The notes under the pieces: model-generated
What the model was told of the DNA's origin: nothing
Databases searched by the model: none
Seen by the model: only the letters and a program-made list of their open reading frames with translations
Translations under genes and position numbers: made by a program
In this document: piece after piece, positions 21,948 through 32,536 of the stretch
Layout of the letters: the number at the start of each line of letters is the position of its first letter
Numbering within the stretch: position 1 is the first letter of the stretch
Origin: Chlorella sorokiniana
Lineage: Eukaryota; Chlorophyta; Trebouxiophyceae; Chlorellales; Chlorellaceae
DNA length: 64,000 bases
Reading direction: 5' to 3'
Assembly (NCBI GenBank): GCA_025917655.1
Contig: CP084608.1
Coordinates: 2,232,001-2,296,000, forward strand

Positions 21948-23954
21948 TCAATGGCCTCCCCCCTCCTCCTCCTCGCCGCGCGCAGCGCGCCCCAGAGCCT
22001 GCTCCAGCTGGCTCAGCGCGTGGTGGCCGCGCGCGGCGTGCTCCTGCTGGCGGCGCAGCCGCGCCTCACGCAGCCGCTGCATCACCGTCGCGTGCGGGCG
22101 CTTGCCTGTGGGCTGCTGGGGGCGTCCTGCGCGGGCGCCTGCTGCTGCTCGCCCGCAGCCTGCTGCGCCTGCTCGGTGGGGGCCTGCTGGCCGGGAGCCG
22201 CCTGCTGCTGGCCCGGCGCCTGCTGCGCCTGCTGCTGGCCCGGCGCCCGCTGCGCCTGCTGCTGGCCCGACGCCTGCTGACCTGGCGCCGCCGGCTGCGC
22301 CTGCCCCCGGGCTGCTGGTCCTGCGGCGCCTGCGGCTGCTGCCCCTGCCCCGTCGGCGCCGCCTGCTGCTGCTGCTGCTGCGCGGGCGCCGCCTGCTCCT
22401 GCTGCGCCTGCTGCGCCTGCTGCTGCGCCTGCCCGCCCGCCGGCACGGGGGCCGGGCCGGGCGGCAGGTTGCCGCGCCACTGCGCCACGTTATCGGGCGT
22501 GGCCGAGGCGTGCAGCTTGGCCTTGGCCGCAGCCTCCTGCTCCCTCATCTTCTGCTGCTCAGCCAGGAAGCCCTGGTCCAGGTTGCCCGCCGCGCTCTTC
22601 TGCAGGCGCAGCTGGCAGTCCTGCAGCTCCTGTCGCAGGTGCGCCGCCTCCTCCTGCAACAGGATATGGCAGGAAGAAAGGGGCCGGCTCAGCGCGTGCC
22701 AGCAGCGGCAGCGGCAGCAGGCAGTCCAGCAAGGCATGCGCTTCCAGCCCGGCGGGCTCCACGCTCCGACAAGACACAGCCGAGCGAGGGCGGCACGGCA
22801 CCGATGGCTCAGCAGCCGCAGGGCCAGCGCTCTCTCGAGGCGCCCCACGGCTCCTGCTTCACGGGCCCCCCCCCCCCCCGCCAGCCACCCAGCACAGGCG
22901 AGCGCGGCCCCCCCGCCACCCAGCACGCGCGTCAGCAGCGCGTCAGCGGCGGCGCCTCACCCCTTGGACCTGCTTGTGCGTCTCCGCCTCCAGCTTCTCC
23001 TGGCACGCGGCCGCCAGCCGCTCCTGCTCCCGCGCCAGCGCCTCCAGCTCGGTCACCCTGCGCGCACCCAAAAGAGCAGGCGGGGCGGGTGGGTACTCTA
23101 TGTGGCCGGTGGGCACGCGGTCGGCACTCGTCGGTCGTTTTGTTTCCAGCAGGATGCGCCCTACATCCATACATTGGGGCCACGCATGCGGCAGCATGGG
23201 CCCAGCTGCCTGGTTCTTGCCTGCCCTGCTGCACCAGCAGCTCCCCCTTGCAGTCCAGCAAGTCCTGCTCCATCTTGCCCGCATGCTGCGAGTGCTGCGT
23301 GCCAGGGAAAGCGGCGGGCGCGCATGCACGTCAACCAACCGCGCACGGTCCCAGCGGCGCGAGCCCAGCGCAGCGGCGTGGACCCTTTGCATCGGCGGCA
23401 AGAAGGCTGTGTAGCAGGCGGCAGCCAAGCAGCATGCTGCGGCCAGTGCGAGGGCACACTCCCGCACCCGCACATCTCCCGTTGGGAAACAGGCCTTGCG
23501 AGCAGGCGGCCAGGCGCACCTTGTTGTGGCTGTTGCCAAGCTCGGCGGTGAGCCTGTCCAGGCGGCTGCGCAGCTCGCTTATTTCCTGATCCTTCTTCTT
23601 CAGCGAGTCGTCCCGCTCGCTGAGCAGGCGGCGCAGGCGGCCTGCACGTGACAAGGGGCGGCAATGCACAGATTGAGCGCAAAGGGTGCAGGAGCAGAGG
23701 AGGAAGGCCCGCCCGTCCGCGCGTGGCTTTTGCTGTCAGTGAGGGTGGCCTTGCTGAGGCGAAAGGGATGCGATCCGAGCAAGGTGCAGCTCACTCTTGT
23801 CGGACTCTGCAGAGGTGAGGTGCCCAAGGGTGGTGTCGAGGTGCGCATGCAGCGCCTTCTTGTGCTTGTGCGTCCATAGCCAGCCGAAGCAGCCCACGAG
23901 CGCCAGCGCAACCACCAGAATCTTCACGCCATGGGTGGCCACTTTCGCCATCAT
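21948..23954 (-). CDS. type II membrane coiled-coil protein with Q/A/P-rich tail
   Basis: Unknown family. The start at 23954 gives a short basic head and one membrane helix (HGVKILVVALALVGCFGWLW), followed by a long charged coiled coil: SERDDSLKKKDQEISELRSR, DRLTAELGNSHNK, KMEQDLLDCKGELLVQQGR, VTELEALAREQERLAAACQE and EEAAHLRQELQDCQLRLQK. Exons are 23954-23795, 23641-23520, 23294-23221, 23057-22961 and 22653 to about 21948; the first four join in phase. The third intron starts GCAAGA (GC donor). The last exon turns into GQQQAQ/APGQQ repeats (about 22100-22430), where the frame is broken at least once. The most protein-like ending is VMQRLREARLRRQQEHAARG, with a stop at 21948. The topology resembles Golgi-resident GOLM1-type proteins; that is analogy only. 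Confidence 0.65.
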
Positions 23955-24258
23955 GGTCTTACGCTTCCTGCAGGGGCAGCAGCAGCCAGCGGTGCCGCCC
24001 CGTCAACCAACCGCAGCAGAGGGCGGCGGCCATCCAGCCTAGGCGGCCGAGGCAATGCGAACTATAGCATGCCAGCCACGGTGCATCGGCTGCGAACAAA
24101 AATCAATCGACAGGGGAAGCACGTGAACGCAGCGCAGAGCAGGTGTGCCCATTGGGTTCCAGGAGTGCGTCAGCATGGCCCCTTCAGGCTTCAGATCGCA
24201 CGATCGGGCATGAAATCAGGTCAGAGAAGGCCCTGGAGGCGCGTGTACCGGCGGCTGC
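23955..24258. promoter_or_regulatory. 5' flank of the coiled-coil gene
   Basis: Upstream of the minus-strand start at 23954. It presumably holds its promoter; no motif is recognised. Confidence 0.35.
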
Positions 24259-24612
24259 TCACTTTAGGCCTCGAGGGTCGTCGGCGCCGTCCAGCAGGCC
24301 GGCGCCCTTGTATGCATACTGTGGCGGTTGATAGCCGCCATATCCTGCAGTGCGGCCGAAGCCAGCCCCGCCACTTGCCCCATCGGACCAGGCATTGCCG
24401 CCAGGCACCCCGGTTCGGTGATACATCGTGACCGAAGTGCGATGAAGCAGCGGCCTCGAGAAGATGAGAAGCGAGTACACCGCAGTACAGCCAGTGACGC
24501 GCCCGGGCGCGCGCCTGCTGCCGCCAGCGCTGCGCCGCCTGGGCACGCACCGCAGCACACAGGGCAACAGCAGCAGGCCGGCGTTACAGGCTGTCCAATC
24601 AACATACCACAT
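24259..24612 (-). CDS. possible small gene, hypothetical
   Basis: An open frame of 117 codons starts 63 bases after the eIF2B gamma stop on the same strand. It begins MWYVDWTACNAGLLLLPCVL, then has a basic stretch and a hydrophobic AVYSLLIF. It ends in a G/Y-rich tail (AGFGRTAGYGGYQPPQYAYK) whose composition looks like real protein. Against this, the position is where the eIF2B gamma 3' untranslated region should be, and no family is recognised. A spliced version using another frame is possible. Confidence 0.35.
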   Translation of the reverse strand: MWYVDWTACNAGLLLLPCVLRCVPRRRSAGGSRRAPGRVTGCTAVYSLLIFSRPLLHRTSVTMYHRTGVPGGNAWSDGASGGAGFGRTAGYGGYQPPQYAYKGAGLLDGADDPRGLK

Positions 24613-24675
24613 ATTCGACTGCCTGCAGTCGTGTGCACGCCGGGCGTCCCTCCGCCGCACGGGCCGTGGGCCCGC

Positions 24676-27600
24676 TCACTCGCGTGGCGCCGCGGGCGGC
24701 AGCACCTCCTCTGTGAGGTCCGCCCCTGCAGGCACCGCGTAGCCAGGCGCCACCTGGCAGTCGCGCAGGCGCACGCCCTCTCCCAGCGCCACCCCCGCCG
24801 ACAGGATGCAGTTGTGGACGGCGCAGCCGGGGCCGACACGAACGTCATCCATCAACACGCTGCTCACGATCTGCACCCCAAGCGTCCCATAGGAAAGGGA
24901 AACACAGACCACCTCCATCAGACCCTGACAGCGGATTCTGGCAAAACATCCGCGCCCCACACAGAGACAGAGGCCCCAAAGCCGCGGCCGCTCTGATGCA
25001 GGCGCAATTGGGCAGGCCAGTCCGCAGCTATGGGACGCCCACGCCAGCCACAGTCAACACAAACTGGTCCCGCCGCCGCGAGAACCCCGCAAGCAGACTC
25101 GCCTTGCTGCCCGCGCCGACGACGCAGCCCGCCCCCACGACCGAGCGCTTGACGCTGGCCCGATCCTCCAGCACGCTGTCGGCTCCGACCATGGAAGCCG
25201 ACGAGATGGTGGCGCGCGCGCCCATCGACACGCTGCCCGCCACAAAGTTGTCAAACTTGGGGTTGGGCTCCTCTTGGAGAGCGCGCGGCGCGACGGCGGG
25301 CGTTAGGACGTCCCTGCGGGTGGGCGGGTGGGCGGGGGAAAGAGGCGTCAGCGGGTGGGGGAGCATGGGGGCCAGCGCGACAGTGGGAGTGGGTGGGGCT
25401 GGAAAGGCTGGAGGTTGGGAAGGACAAGGCCACTGCCCAACCACGAATGCTACGCATGCTTGTGCGAGCGCCCTCCCCTTGCCCGCTCCCGCCACCACCA
25501 CCACCACCCAGCCCAGCCATGCAGCCACCGCCTACTGAGCCCCCACCTGTTGGCATCAGCATAGCCTTGGAGCGTGTTGGCGCGTTGGCAAAAGCTGCCC
25601 TCTGGTGCCAGGTAAGCGCAGCAGTACCAGCCCGCCGCCCCTGCCGCCGCGCGCGCCGCCGCCGCCGCCGCCCGCAGCGCTGCTGGTGCTGAGGCCCGAT
25701 AGCGACAGGTCGGCCAAGCTGCCCTCCAGCCCGCCCAGCCCGCCGCTGCCGCCGGAGCCAGGCCGCGCCAGGCAGGCGGCGTCCTCGCCCACGCTGCGCC
25801 ACGGTTTGAGCTGGTACCGCACCAGGTGGGGGATCAGCTGCTCCTGCAGGTGCTTCAGCTTCTCGTTGGCCGCCAGCACTGCCTTGACGGTCGCCGTGTG
25901 CATCACGTATACCTGCGGTACGATGAGGCGGTATGAGACTGTGGAGGGACGCAGCAGCGGTGCAGACAGGCCGGAAACAAGGCGAGCTGCGTGCTGCGTG
26001 TTTGACTGCATATCCCACTGGCTCGTTCAAGCAATTCCCACACGCCCTTTTGTCCAGCACCCACCGACCCACCGTGCACACCCACCCTCGCACTTCTAAC
26101 CACACACCGGCAGCAGAACGGCGGGGAGCGTGGGCGGTTCAAGGCTAGAATGCAGGCGTCCCTTCCCCTGCACACACATCCCATCCCAACCACACCGCCC
26201 CTCTCGGGCCCCCCCCCCCCCCCCCCCCCCACACACACACTCGCGCCCCCCACCACCCCCACACACACTCGCGCCCCCACACCACCACCCCCACCACCAC
26301 CACACACACACACACACCTGCACGTCCACATAGTCCACCCGGATCTGGAACTCTGGGAACCGCTCCAGGAAGGAGGGCGGGATGAGCAGCTGCTTCACCA
26401 CGTCGGGGCTGTGCACGTACAGCACCAGCCGGTTTTCGCCGCCGGGCGTGACGCCTGCAGGTGGCGGCGGCCGCGGCAGCGCGGTGGGGGTGCACGCCGC
26501 AGGCAGGGCGTGTGCTGTCGCCAAACCACCACACACCGACAGCGTGAAAGCAGGCCCAGCCGGCGTTGCCCTGTGGTCGCGTGCGTTGGAGGAGCGGGGC
26601 GCTGCCCTCGCTGCCGACGGATGCATGCCAGCCTGCAGAGTTGCCGAGGCTGCCGGCTGCTCCCGCTGCTGGTGGGCACGCCCTCCCCGCTGTGCACGCT
26701 CTGACCCCGTGTGTGCTGCACTGCACCCCCCACCTCACCGATGTAGTCCACGTTCTTGGGCGGCTTCCCGGCTTGGTCTCCTCGCTGGGCAGCACCCTGC
26801 GCCGCGCCAGCAGCGCCGTCAGCACAGCCTCCCGCACATGGTGCGTCAGCAGCTGCGCCCGCAGGTTGGTGTCGGTGACCACATCGCCGCTGCACGTGGG
26901 TGGGCGGGTGATGGGTGCAGCGGGTTTGTGCGGGAGCGGCGAGGAGGGGGAGAAGCATGGTGTGGGGGCCGTCAGCGGAGGTGGCGGCATCAGACCAGAG
27001 TGCCGAGGCGGCAGCGAGCGTCGCGCAGAACGCAGCGCCGCCACAACAGACAGGCCAGCAAACGGGCCGGTATGGGACCCTGTGGCTGCGCCACGCCGCA
27101 GGCGCGGGGTAGGGGGCTGGAGAGGGCGCCCACCTGAGCAGCACAAAGCTGTCTGTGCGGATGCGGTCGATGACGTGGCGTAGCGCGTCCACAGCGGGCA
27201 AATCCTCGGCAACCCGCACCACCTGCACCAGGGTCAGACAGCAAGAATGGCAGTGTAAGCGCAGGGCAGCGGGCTGCGAGGCCGCCCTCGGGTCGCAGCA
27301 CGCGCAGCTGGCGCTGGTCGTGGCACGGCAGGCAGCGCTGCTGGCAAGGGCGGCTGGCATGGAGCAGGCCTGGACTGCTGCCCCGCTTGGTAGCGGGCTG
27401 TGCCCTGCAGAACTTGCGCACCTCGACTTTCATGGCGCCAGCATAGCCGACCGTGAGCCAGGCCTTGACTGCCTGGGTAGCCATGTCGCCTTCACACACC
27501 TACAGGGCAACGGCGAAGCAGCTAACAAAAAGACATGGGCCTTAACCGCGGAAGGGGTGGCCCGAGCTGCAGCCGTGCAGCACTCCTCCCAAGTAGCAGC

Positions 27601-27844
27601 ACAGCTGAGCAAGGCACCGCCAAGCACGCCCTTGGCGGGCTGCGCCAGCGCACCATTAGCACGTCCGACACGCCGCTCTCCTCCAACATGCGCAGCGGGG
27701 ATGTGAGCAGCGGCCGGTTGGCAACTGGCAGCAGCACTTTAGGGGTGTCTGAGGCGTTCAGGGGTACAGCCTGGAGCCCGCAGAGCCCGCCAGCAGCACC
27801 GCAGTGCACGGCGGCAGCTGTGCCATGTGTCCCGCGGTGGCCAT
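24676..27844 (-). CDS. EIF2B3: translation initiation factor eIF2B subunit gamma
   Basis: Subunit of the guanine-nucleotide exchange factor that reloads eIF2 with GTP; gamma pairs with epsilon in the cytosolic eIF2B complex. It has an N-terminal nucleotidyltransferase-like domain and a C-terminal left-handed beta-helix. Visible blocks are MATAGHMAQLPPCTAVLLAG, TPKVLLPVANRPLLTSPLRM and LEESGVSDVLMV (27844-27654); VCEGDMATQAVKAWLTV; VVRVAEDLPAVDALRHVIDR and SGDVVTDTNLRAQLLTHHVR (27222-26739); RLVLYVHSPDVVKQLLIP; VYVMHTATVKAVLAANEKL; APEGSFCQRANTLQGYADAN; KFDNFVAGSVSMGARATISS and SVVGAGCVVGAGSK (25313-25103); IVSSVLMDDVRVGPGCAVHN and LRDCQVAPGYAVPAG; stop at 24676. The seventh intron starts GCGAGT. 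One-base breaks near 27768 (TACCCCTGAACG), 26770 and 25625 look like lost G/C bases, not real damage. Confidence 0.88.
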
Positions 27845-28389
27845 GCTGCACCGTGCGGTATTAATTATCGAAGTGCCAATAAATGATTATCGCTGATATG
27901 CTAGCGGCCTGGAATAAGCATTCGAGACGGCAAAACCTCTGGCGGGGGGTTCAGAGCGAGGCAGCAAGCAGGATGCACGATCGATGAGCCCAGCCTGCGA
28001 TCGGAAACGTCTTGGGCCCTGCAAGGTGATGTACCTCAGCCGAAGGACACTGCTGGCCATGCTGTGCCACCGCCTGACTGGCCCCGTGCCCTGGCACGAG
28101 CCCCATCAGGCCCGCCAGCTCTTCACAATCCCCACCTGTCGAACCCTGCAGCGCCTCGTCACGCGAGGGTTCCGCTCTCCACGGCAGCGTCCCACCCGCC
28201 CTGCCCTGCTGTTGGCCGACTACCGGGATGCTGATAACCGTGGCTACGGGCGTTTGATTCCTGTTTGGGCAGCCCGGACCGCGCCTGGGAGCGATGTGAG
28301 TTGGTCGGCAGGGGATCAAGGCTCCTGCTTCCGCTTGAGCGCCTGCAGGGCTGATGTGGCCCTTGTGCGCTTGTTGCAGGCTCCGACAG
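27845..28389. promoter_or_regulatory. divergent promoter of eIF2B gamma and B56
   Basis: About 545 bases lie between the two divergent start codons. An A/T-rich block at about 27858-27905 contains two similar ATTATCG words (27864-27870 and 27885-27891). No coding exon is convincing, although a 5' untranslated exon of the B56 gene could lie here. Confidence 0.45.
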
Positions 28390-31300
28390 ATGAAAGCGAA
28401 GCTTTCGGGCTCCTCCACCGTCGGAAAAGGCAGCAGCAAGAGCGGGCCGCAAGACAGACAACCCCCTGCGGGCTCGGCAGTTTCACAGGCCGCCAAACCA
28501 CCCGGAACGCCGGTTGCCGATAGTAACAACCGGCTGGCGGGCGCCAATGGCCCAGTGGCAGCACCCGCCGACCAGCGGACGTCCTTGCCGCCCTTGACAC
28601 CAGAGGAGATGCGGCGGCAGTATGCAGGTGGGTTGCGGCGCGGCCCGGTCGCCTGTTCAGTGGATGTATGTGTGCTTCATGTGCAGGGCGGTCAAGAGAG
28701 GCGGTTCTCATGTCACAGTTTGGCACCTGAGCACCTCTTGCCGGGGGCGCCGCCCTGGTGAAGCTCGTATGGGATGAAACCTTCATGGCTGCGTTCTGGA
28801 TACCAGCAGCTCAGCGTAGCGTGACGTCGTGGGCGTACACGCACCAGAGCCAAACTGCGGACACACCCGAGCTGCACGTCCCACACCCGCTCACCGTGCT
28901 GCATCCCTCACCGCTGGCCGCAGAGCCGCTGCCGGCACTGCGAGATGTGCCCTCCACCGAGAAGCAGGCGCTGTTTGTGCGCAAGCTGCACCTCTGCGCC
29001 TTTTCCTTCGACTTCACCGACCCCGCGGCCCATGTGCGCGAGAAGGAGGTCAAGCGGCAAACCCTTCTAGAGCTGGTCGACTACGTGAACAGCGGCAGCG
29101 GCAAGTTCACGGAGGCGGTGCGTCGCGCGCTGCCCCCTGCTCAGGCGTCTGGGGCTGCTGTGCTTGCTCACGACTTGGCAGGGGTGGCGCAGCCTCGGTC
29201 CTGGCCTGCTGCTGTCCTTGTTGTGAGCACTTATATCAGGAACGCATAGGAAGGCCACGTGCCGCGTGCCAGCCTGAGCAGCACAGTTCGGAGAGCAGCC
29301 GTGGCAGTCGCTGGGAGACGGAAGCCCCGCACAAACAAACGACCTGCGAGCCAGTGCGCCCTGGCAGCGGCGTGCCGTGACAGGCGCTGCCCCTACCCCG
29401 CAGCAACACAGCGCGTGCCCGCCCGGCGCCCCACCCAGTCCTCGATTGATCTCGCCATACCGCTCTCTGCCGTACCGCCGCAGGTGGCGCCAGACATCAT
29501 GCTGATGCTCACCTCCAACCTGTTCCGTGCGCTGCACCCGCTGGCTGCCCACGGCGCCGACTCGTATGATCTGGATGAGGAGGAGCCGCACCTGGAGCCA
29601 GCCTGGCCTCACCTGCAGGTGGGCGGCACAGCAGGGCGGTACGGCGCCGTCTGCTTTGCATGAAGGAGCCATGCCAGCGTGCCCTGCTACCCGCGGTGTT
29701 CAGTTGGCGGGGGCTCTGCAGCCACCAAACGACGTGTCCCTTCCAGTGGCGCGACCACTTTCCGCTACCGCTGGACGCCGTCTGCCCCTCTGCTTGCACG
29801 CTTTGCCATCTCCCCCGCCACGCCACGCCCTGCTGTCAACCCCACGACGCCCTGCCCTTTCCTTTCCGCCGCACAGATTGTGTACGAGTTCCTGCTGCGC
29901 TACGTGGTCAGCAGCGACACCGACGCCAAGGTGGCCAAGCGGCACATCGACCAGAACTTTGTGGTGCACCTGCTCGACTTGTTCGACTCGGGTGGGTGGT
30001 GGGGCGCGGCCGGGCGCTTTGGGTGATGATGGGGCGCGAGCGGGGCGCTTTGGGTGATGATGAGGGCGTGGGCAGGGGGTTTGGGGTGATGTGGGGGCGT
30101 GGGCAGGGGGTTGGGGTGATGATGGGGGCGTGTGCATGGCGCTGAGCCACCTTGGCAGTGGGACGGGGTGTGGGTGTCATGTAGCGGCATGCTGGGAATT
30201 GGGATGGTTCCTATCGGCAATGTTGAGGGCGGGGTGGGTGCACTTGTAGCAGCGGCGGCACGCGCAGGGGGATTGGGCCAGGGGGCGCGCGGAGGGCGGC
30301 GCTGGAACTCGTGCATCACCCAGCGGTGCCCAGTGTGTCCTGTCAACTTTTCTGTTACTCCTTCTCCCTCTGTGCAGAGGATCCTCGGGAGCGCGACTAC
30401 CTGAAGACCATCCTGCACCGTATCTATGGTGTGCCAGCAGCCTGCGATGCTGCCACCGCAATGCACTAGCCGCTGGCATGGCTGCCGCTCTTGCGCGCCT
30501 CTCCTATGCCGCTCTTCCCATTGTGCGGCGGCAGCAAGGTGGCTTGATGACCCTGCCCGCCTGCCCGCTCCCCTGCTCCCTCCTCTGCTTTCCCAGGCAA
30601 GTTCATGGTGCACCGCCCCTTCATCCGCAAGGCCATCAACTATGTCTTCTACCGCTTTGTGTTCGAGACGGAGCACCACAACGGCATTGCGGGTGAGCGC
30701 TGACTCGCCTTCGCCGCAAGGAGGCCCCGGTAGAAGAAGGGGGGGCGCCCGCTGGGAGGTGGGCGGTGCTGCGCCGCGGTGCATGAGCGGCGGCGTGAGC
30801 GGCAGCCACAGCAGCCTCCGTTCCTAGCCTTGGACCAGCCCGGTCCAGTGTCCCACAGCAACACAACATTCCGCTGTGCCAGTCCCAATCCATCAGTTAC
30901 CTTTTCTTCGGCCGCAACCTCAACGAACCTCCCACCTCCAGACCCCCTTTGACCTCCCCCTTGCCTCCCCCTCCAGAGCTGCTGGAGATCCTGGGCTCCA
31001 TCATCAACGGCTTCGCGCTGCCGCTCAAGGAGGAGCACAAGCAGTTCCTGCAGCGCGCCCTCATGCCGCTGCACAAGCCCAAGTGCCTGCCCGCGTACCA
31101 CCAGCAGCTGTCGTACTGCGTCACGCAGGTGGGGGCTGCTGGCAAGGGGGTTTGCAGCCATTTGCACTGCCTGGTCTGGGTGGCGGCAGGATCGGAGTGC
31201 GCCGCTGGTTGCATCAGAAGAGCGGCACAGCCGCATGTATTCTGACAGCTCCCTCCCTCATCCTCCCTCCAGCCTCTTTCTTACCGCATGCTGCCCTCCC

Positions 31301-32536
31301 TGCCAGCCGCACAGTTGCATAGAAAAACACTCCCCCCCCCTCCCTTTTCCAGTTTGTGGAGAAGGACCCACGCCTGGCGGACGCCGTCGTGCGCTCGCTG
31401 CTGCGCTTCTGGCCGGTGACCAACAGCCACAAGGAGGTGCTGTTCCTCGGGGAGCTGGAGGAGGTGCTGGAGCTGACGCAGGTGGGGGCGATAGGCAGCT
31501 GCTGCGAGGTGGACAGTTTGTGCTGGGGTGTTGGTATGTTAGTGTTTGTGGGGCTGATGGTGCTGGTGGGGGCGGGGTCAGCAGCGGGGTTACTCTGAGT
31601 TACCCGCCCACCCTCCGCCCATCTTGCTGTGGCCCCCTTGTCTGCAGGCCGAGGAGTTTGGGCGGGTGCAGGAGCCGCTGTTCCGCCAGATATCGCGCTG
31701 CCTCACCTCCAGCCACTTCCAGGTGGGGGCGGCGGCGGAGCAAGGGCGCTCGCTTGAGCCCTCCTCTGCTCGCACGCCGCTGCAGCCTTGCCAGAGGCGT
31801 GCCACTCGCTCTTGTCGGCTCCGCGGGGTGTCCATCTGCAAGCCGCACGATTGCTCTGTGGTCGCACCACATGCCTCCACCCACCCACCCACCCTCACCC
31901 GAATCTGCCCCCCCCCCACCCCCTTGCCCCCACCCCATGCACGCTGCACAGGTGGCGGAGCGCAGCCTGTTCCTCTGGAACAACGAGTACATTGTGCAGC
32001 TGGTGGCGCAGCACCGCGAGACCGTGCTGCCCCTGGTCATAGGCGCGCTGGAGCACAATGCGAAGCACCACTGGAACCCGCAAGTGCACAAGTGAGGCGG
32101 GGGTGGGGCGGGGACAAGCATCCTGGTCGATTGCATGCGTGTTGATATGTGCGAGCGCACCGACGCGGAACGCTCCGTTTGTGCGGCCGAGGTGCTGGGG
32201 CCGGCAGCTCACGGAGTCGTGGGGCAACGCGTTTTCACTAAGCGCAAGCTGGCTGTGGACGGCGGCATGCCTCTTGCACGGAAGCACGGCACCGACCTCT
32301 GACGCCCGCTGCCTTTTCCTCTCCCCGCCGCCGCCCGCAGCCTCACTCTCAACGTGCGCAAGATGTTCCAGGAGATCGACTCCCAGCTGTACGAGCGCTG
32401 CCGCCAGCGGTGCGAGGAGGAGGATGCGCGGCGCGAGGCAGACCAGCACCGGCGGCGGCAGCAATGGGAGGCGGTGGAGGCGGCGGCGGCCGCGTCGGCG
32501 GCGGGCAGCGGCAGCGGCTTGCTGCCGCAGCGGTGA
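28390..32536 (+). CDS. PP2A regulatory subunit B' (B56 family)
   Basis: Targets the PP2A A/C core enzyme to substrates. Eleven exons join in phase with no break into 506 residues: 28390-28627, 28924-29117, 29484-29618, 29877-29991, 30378-30428, 30597-30692, 30977-31128, 31353-31481, 31648-31722, 31952-32091 and 32341-32536. The N terminus ([19 protein letters not shown]) is a disordered S/P-rich head. The B56 HEAT-like core then has [188 protein letters not shown] and [20 protein letters not shown], nearly identical to plant and animal members. The tail is short, charged and A-rich. Length and core match the family. Confidence 0.96.
30001..30132. repeat. G-rich intronic minisatellite, ~30-bp unit
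   Basis: About four degenerate copies of a 30-31 base unit (GGGGCG..., GGGC..., TTGGGGTGATGAT) within the intron after the fourth B56 exon. The tracts are G-rich on the coding strand. Confidence 0.8.

Noticed and set aside
21628-23589. 653-codon open frame on the plus strand
   Set aside because: It is the antisense shadow of the coiled-coil gene. Its translation is R/P/A-rich with no domain, while the minus strand has membrane helix, heptads and splice sites in phase.
26205-26320. C-run and CA-rich tract as a regulatory element
   Set aside because: A simple-sequence intron tract. Similar CA/GT stretches occur in many introns of this window (for example near 14020, 50670 and 60415).
27654-27844. 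eIF2B gamma as a pseudogene because of the early TGA
   Set aside because: All later exons retain conserved blocks and good splice sites, and the break is a single base beside a C-run, as in many other genes here.
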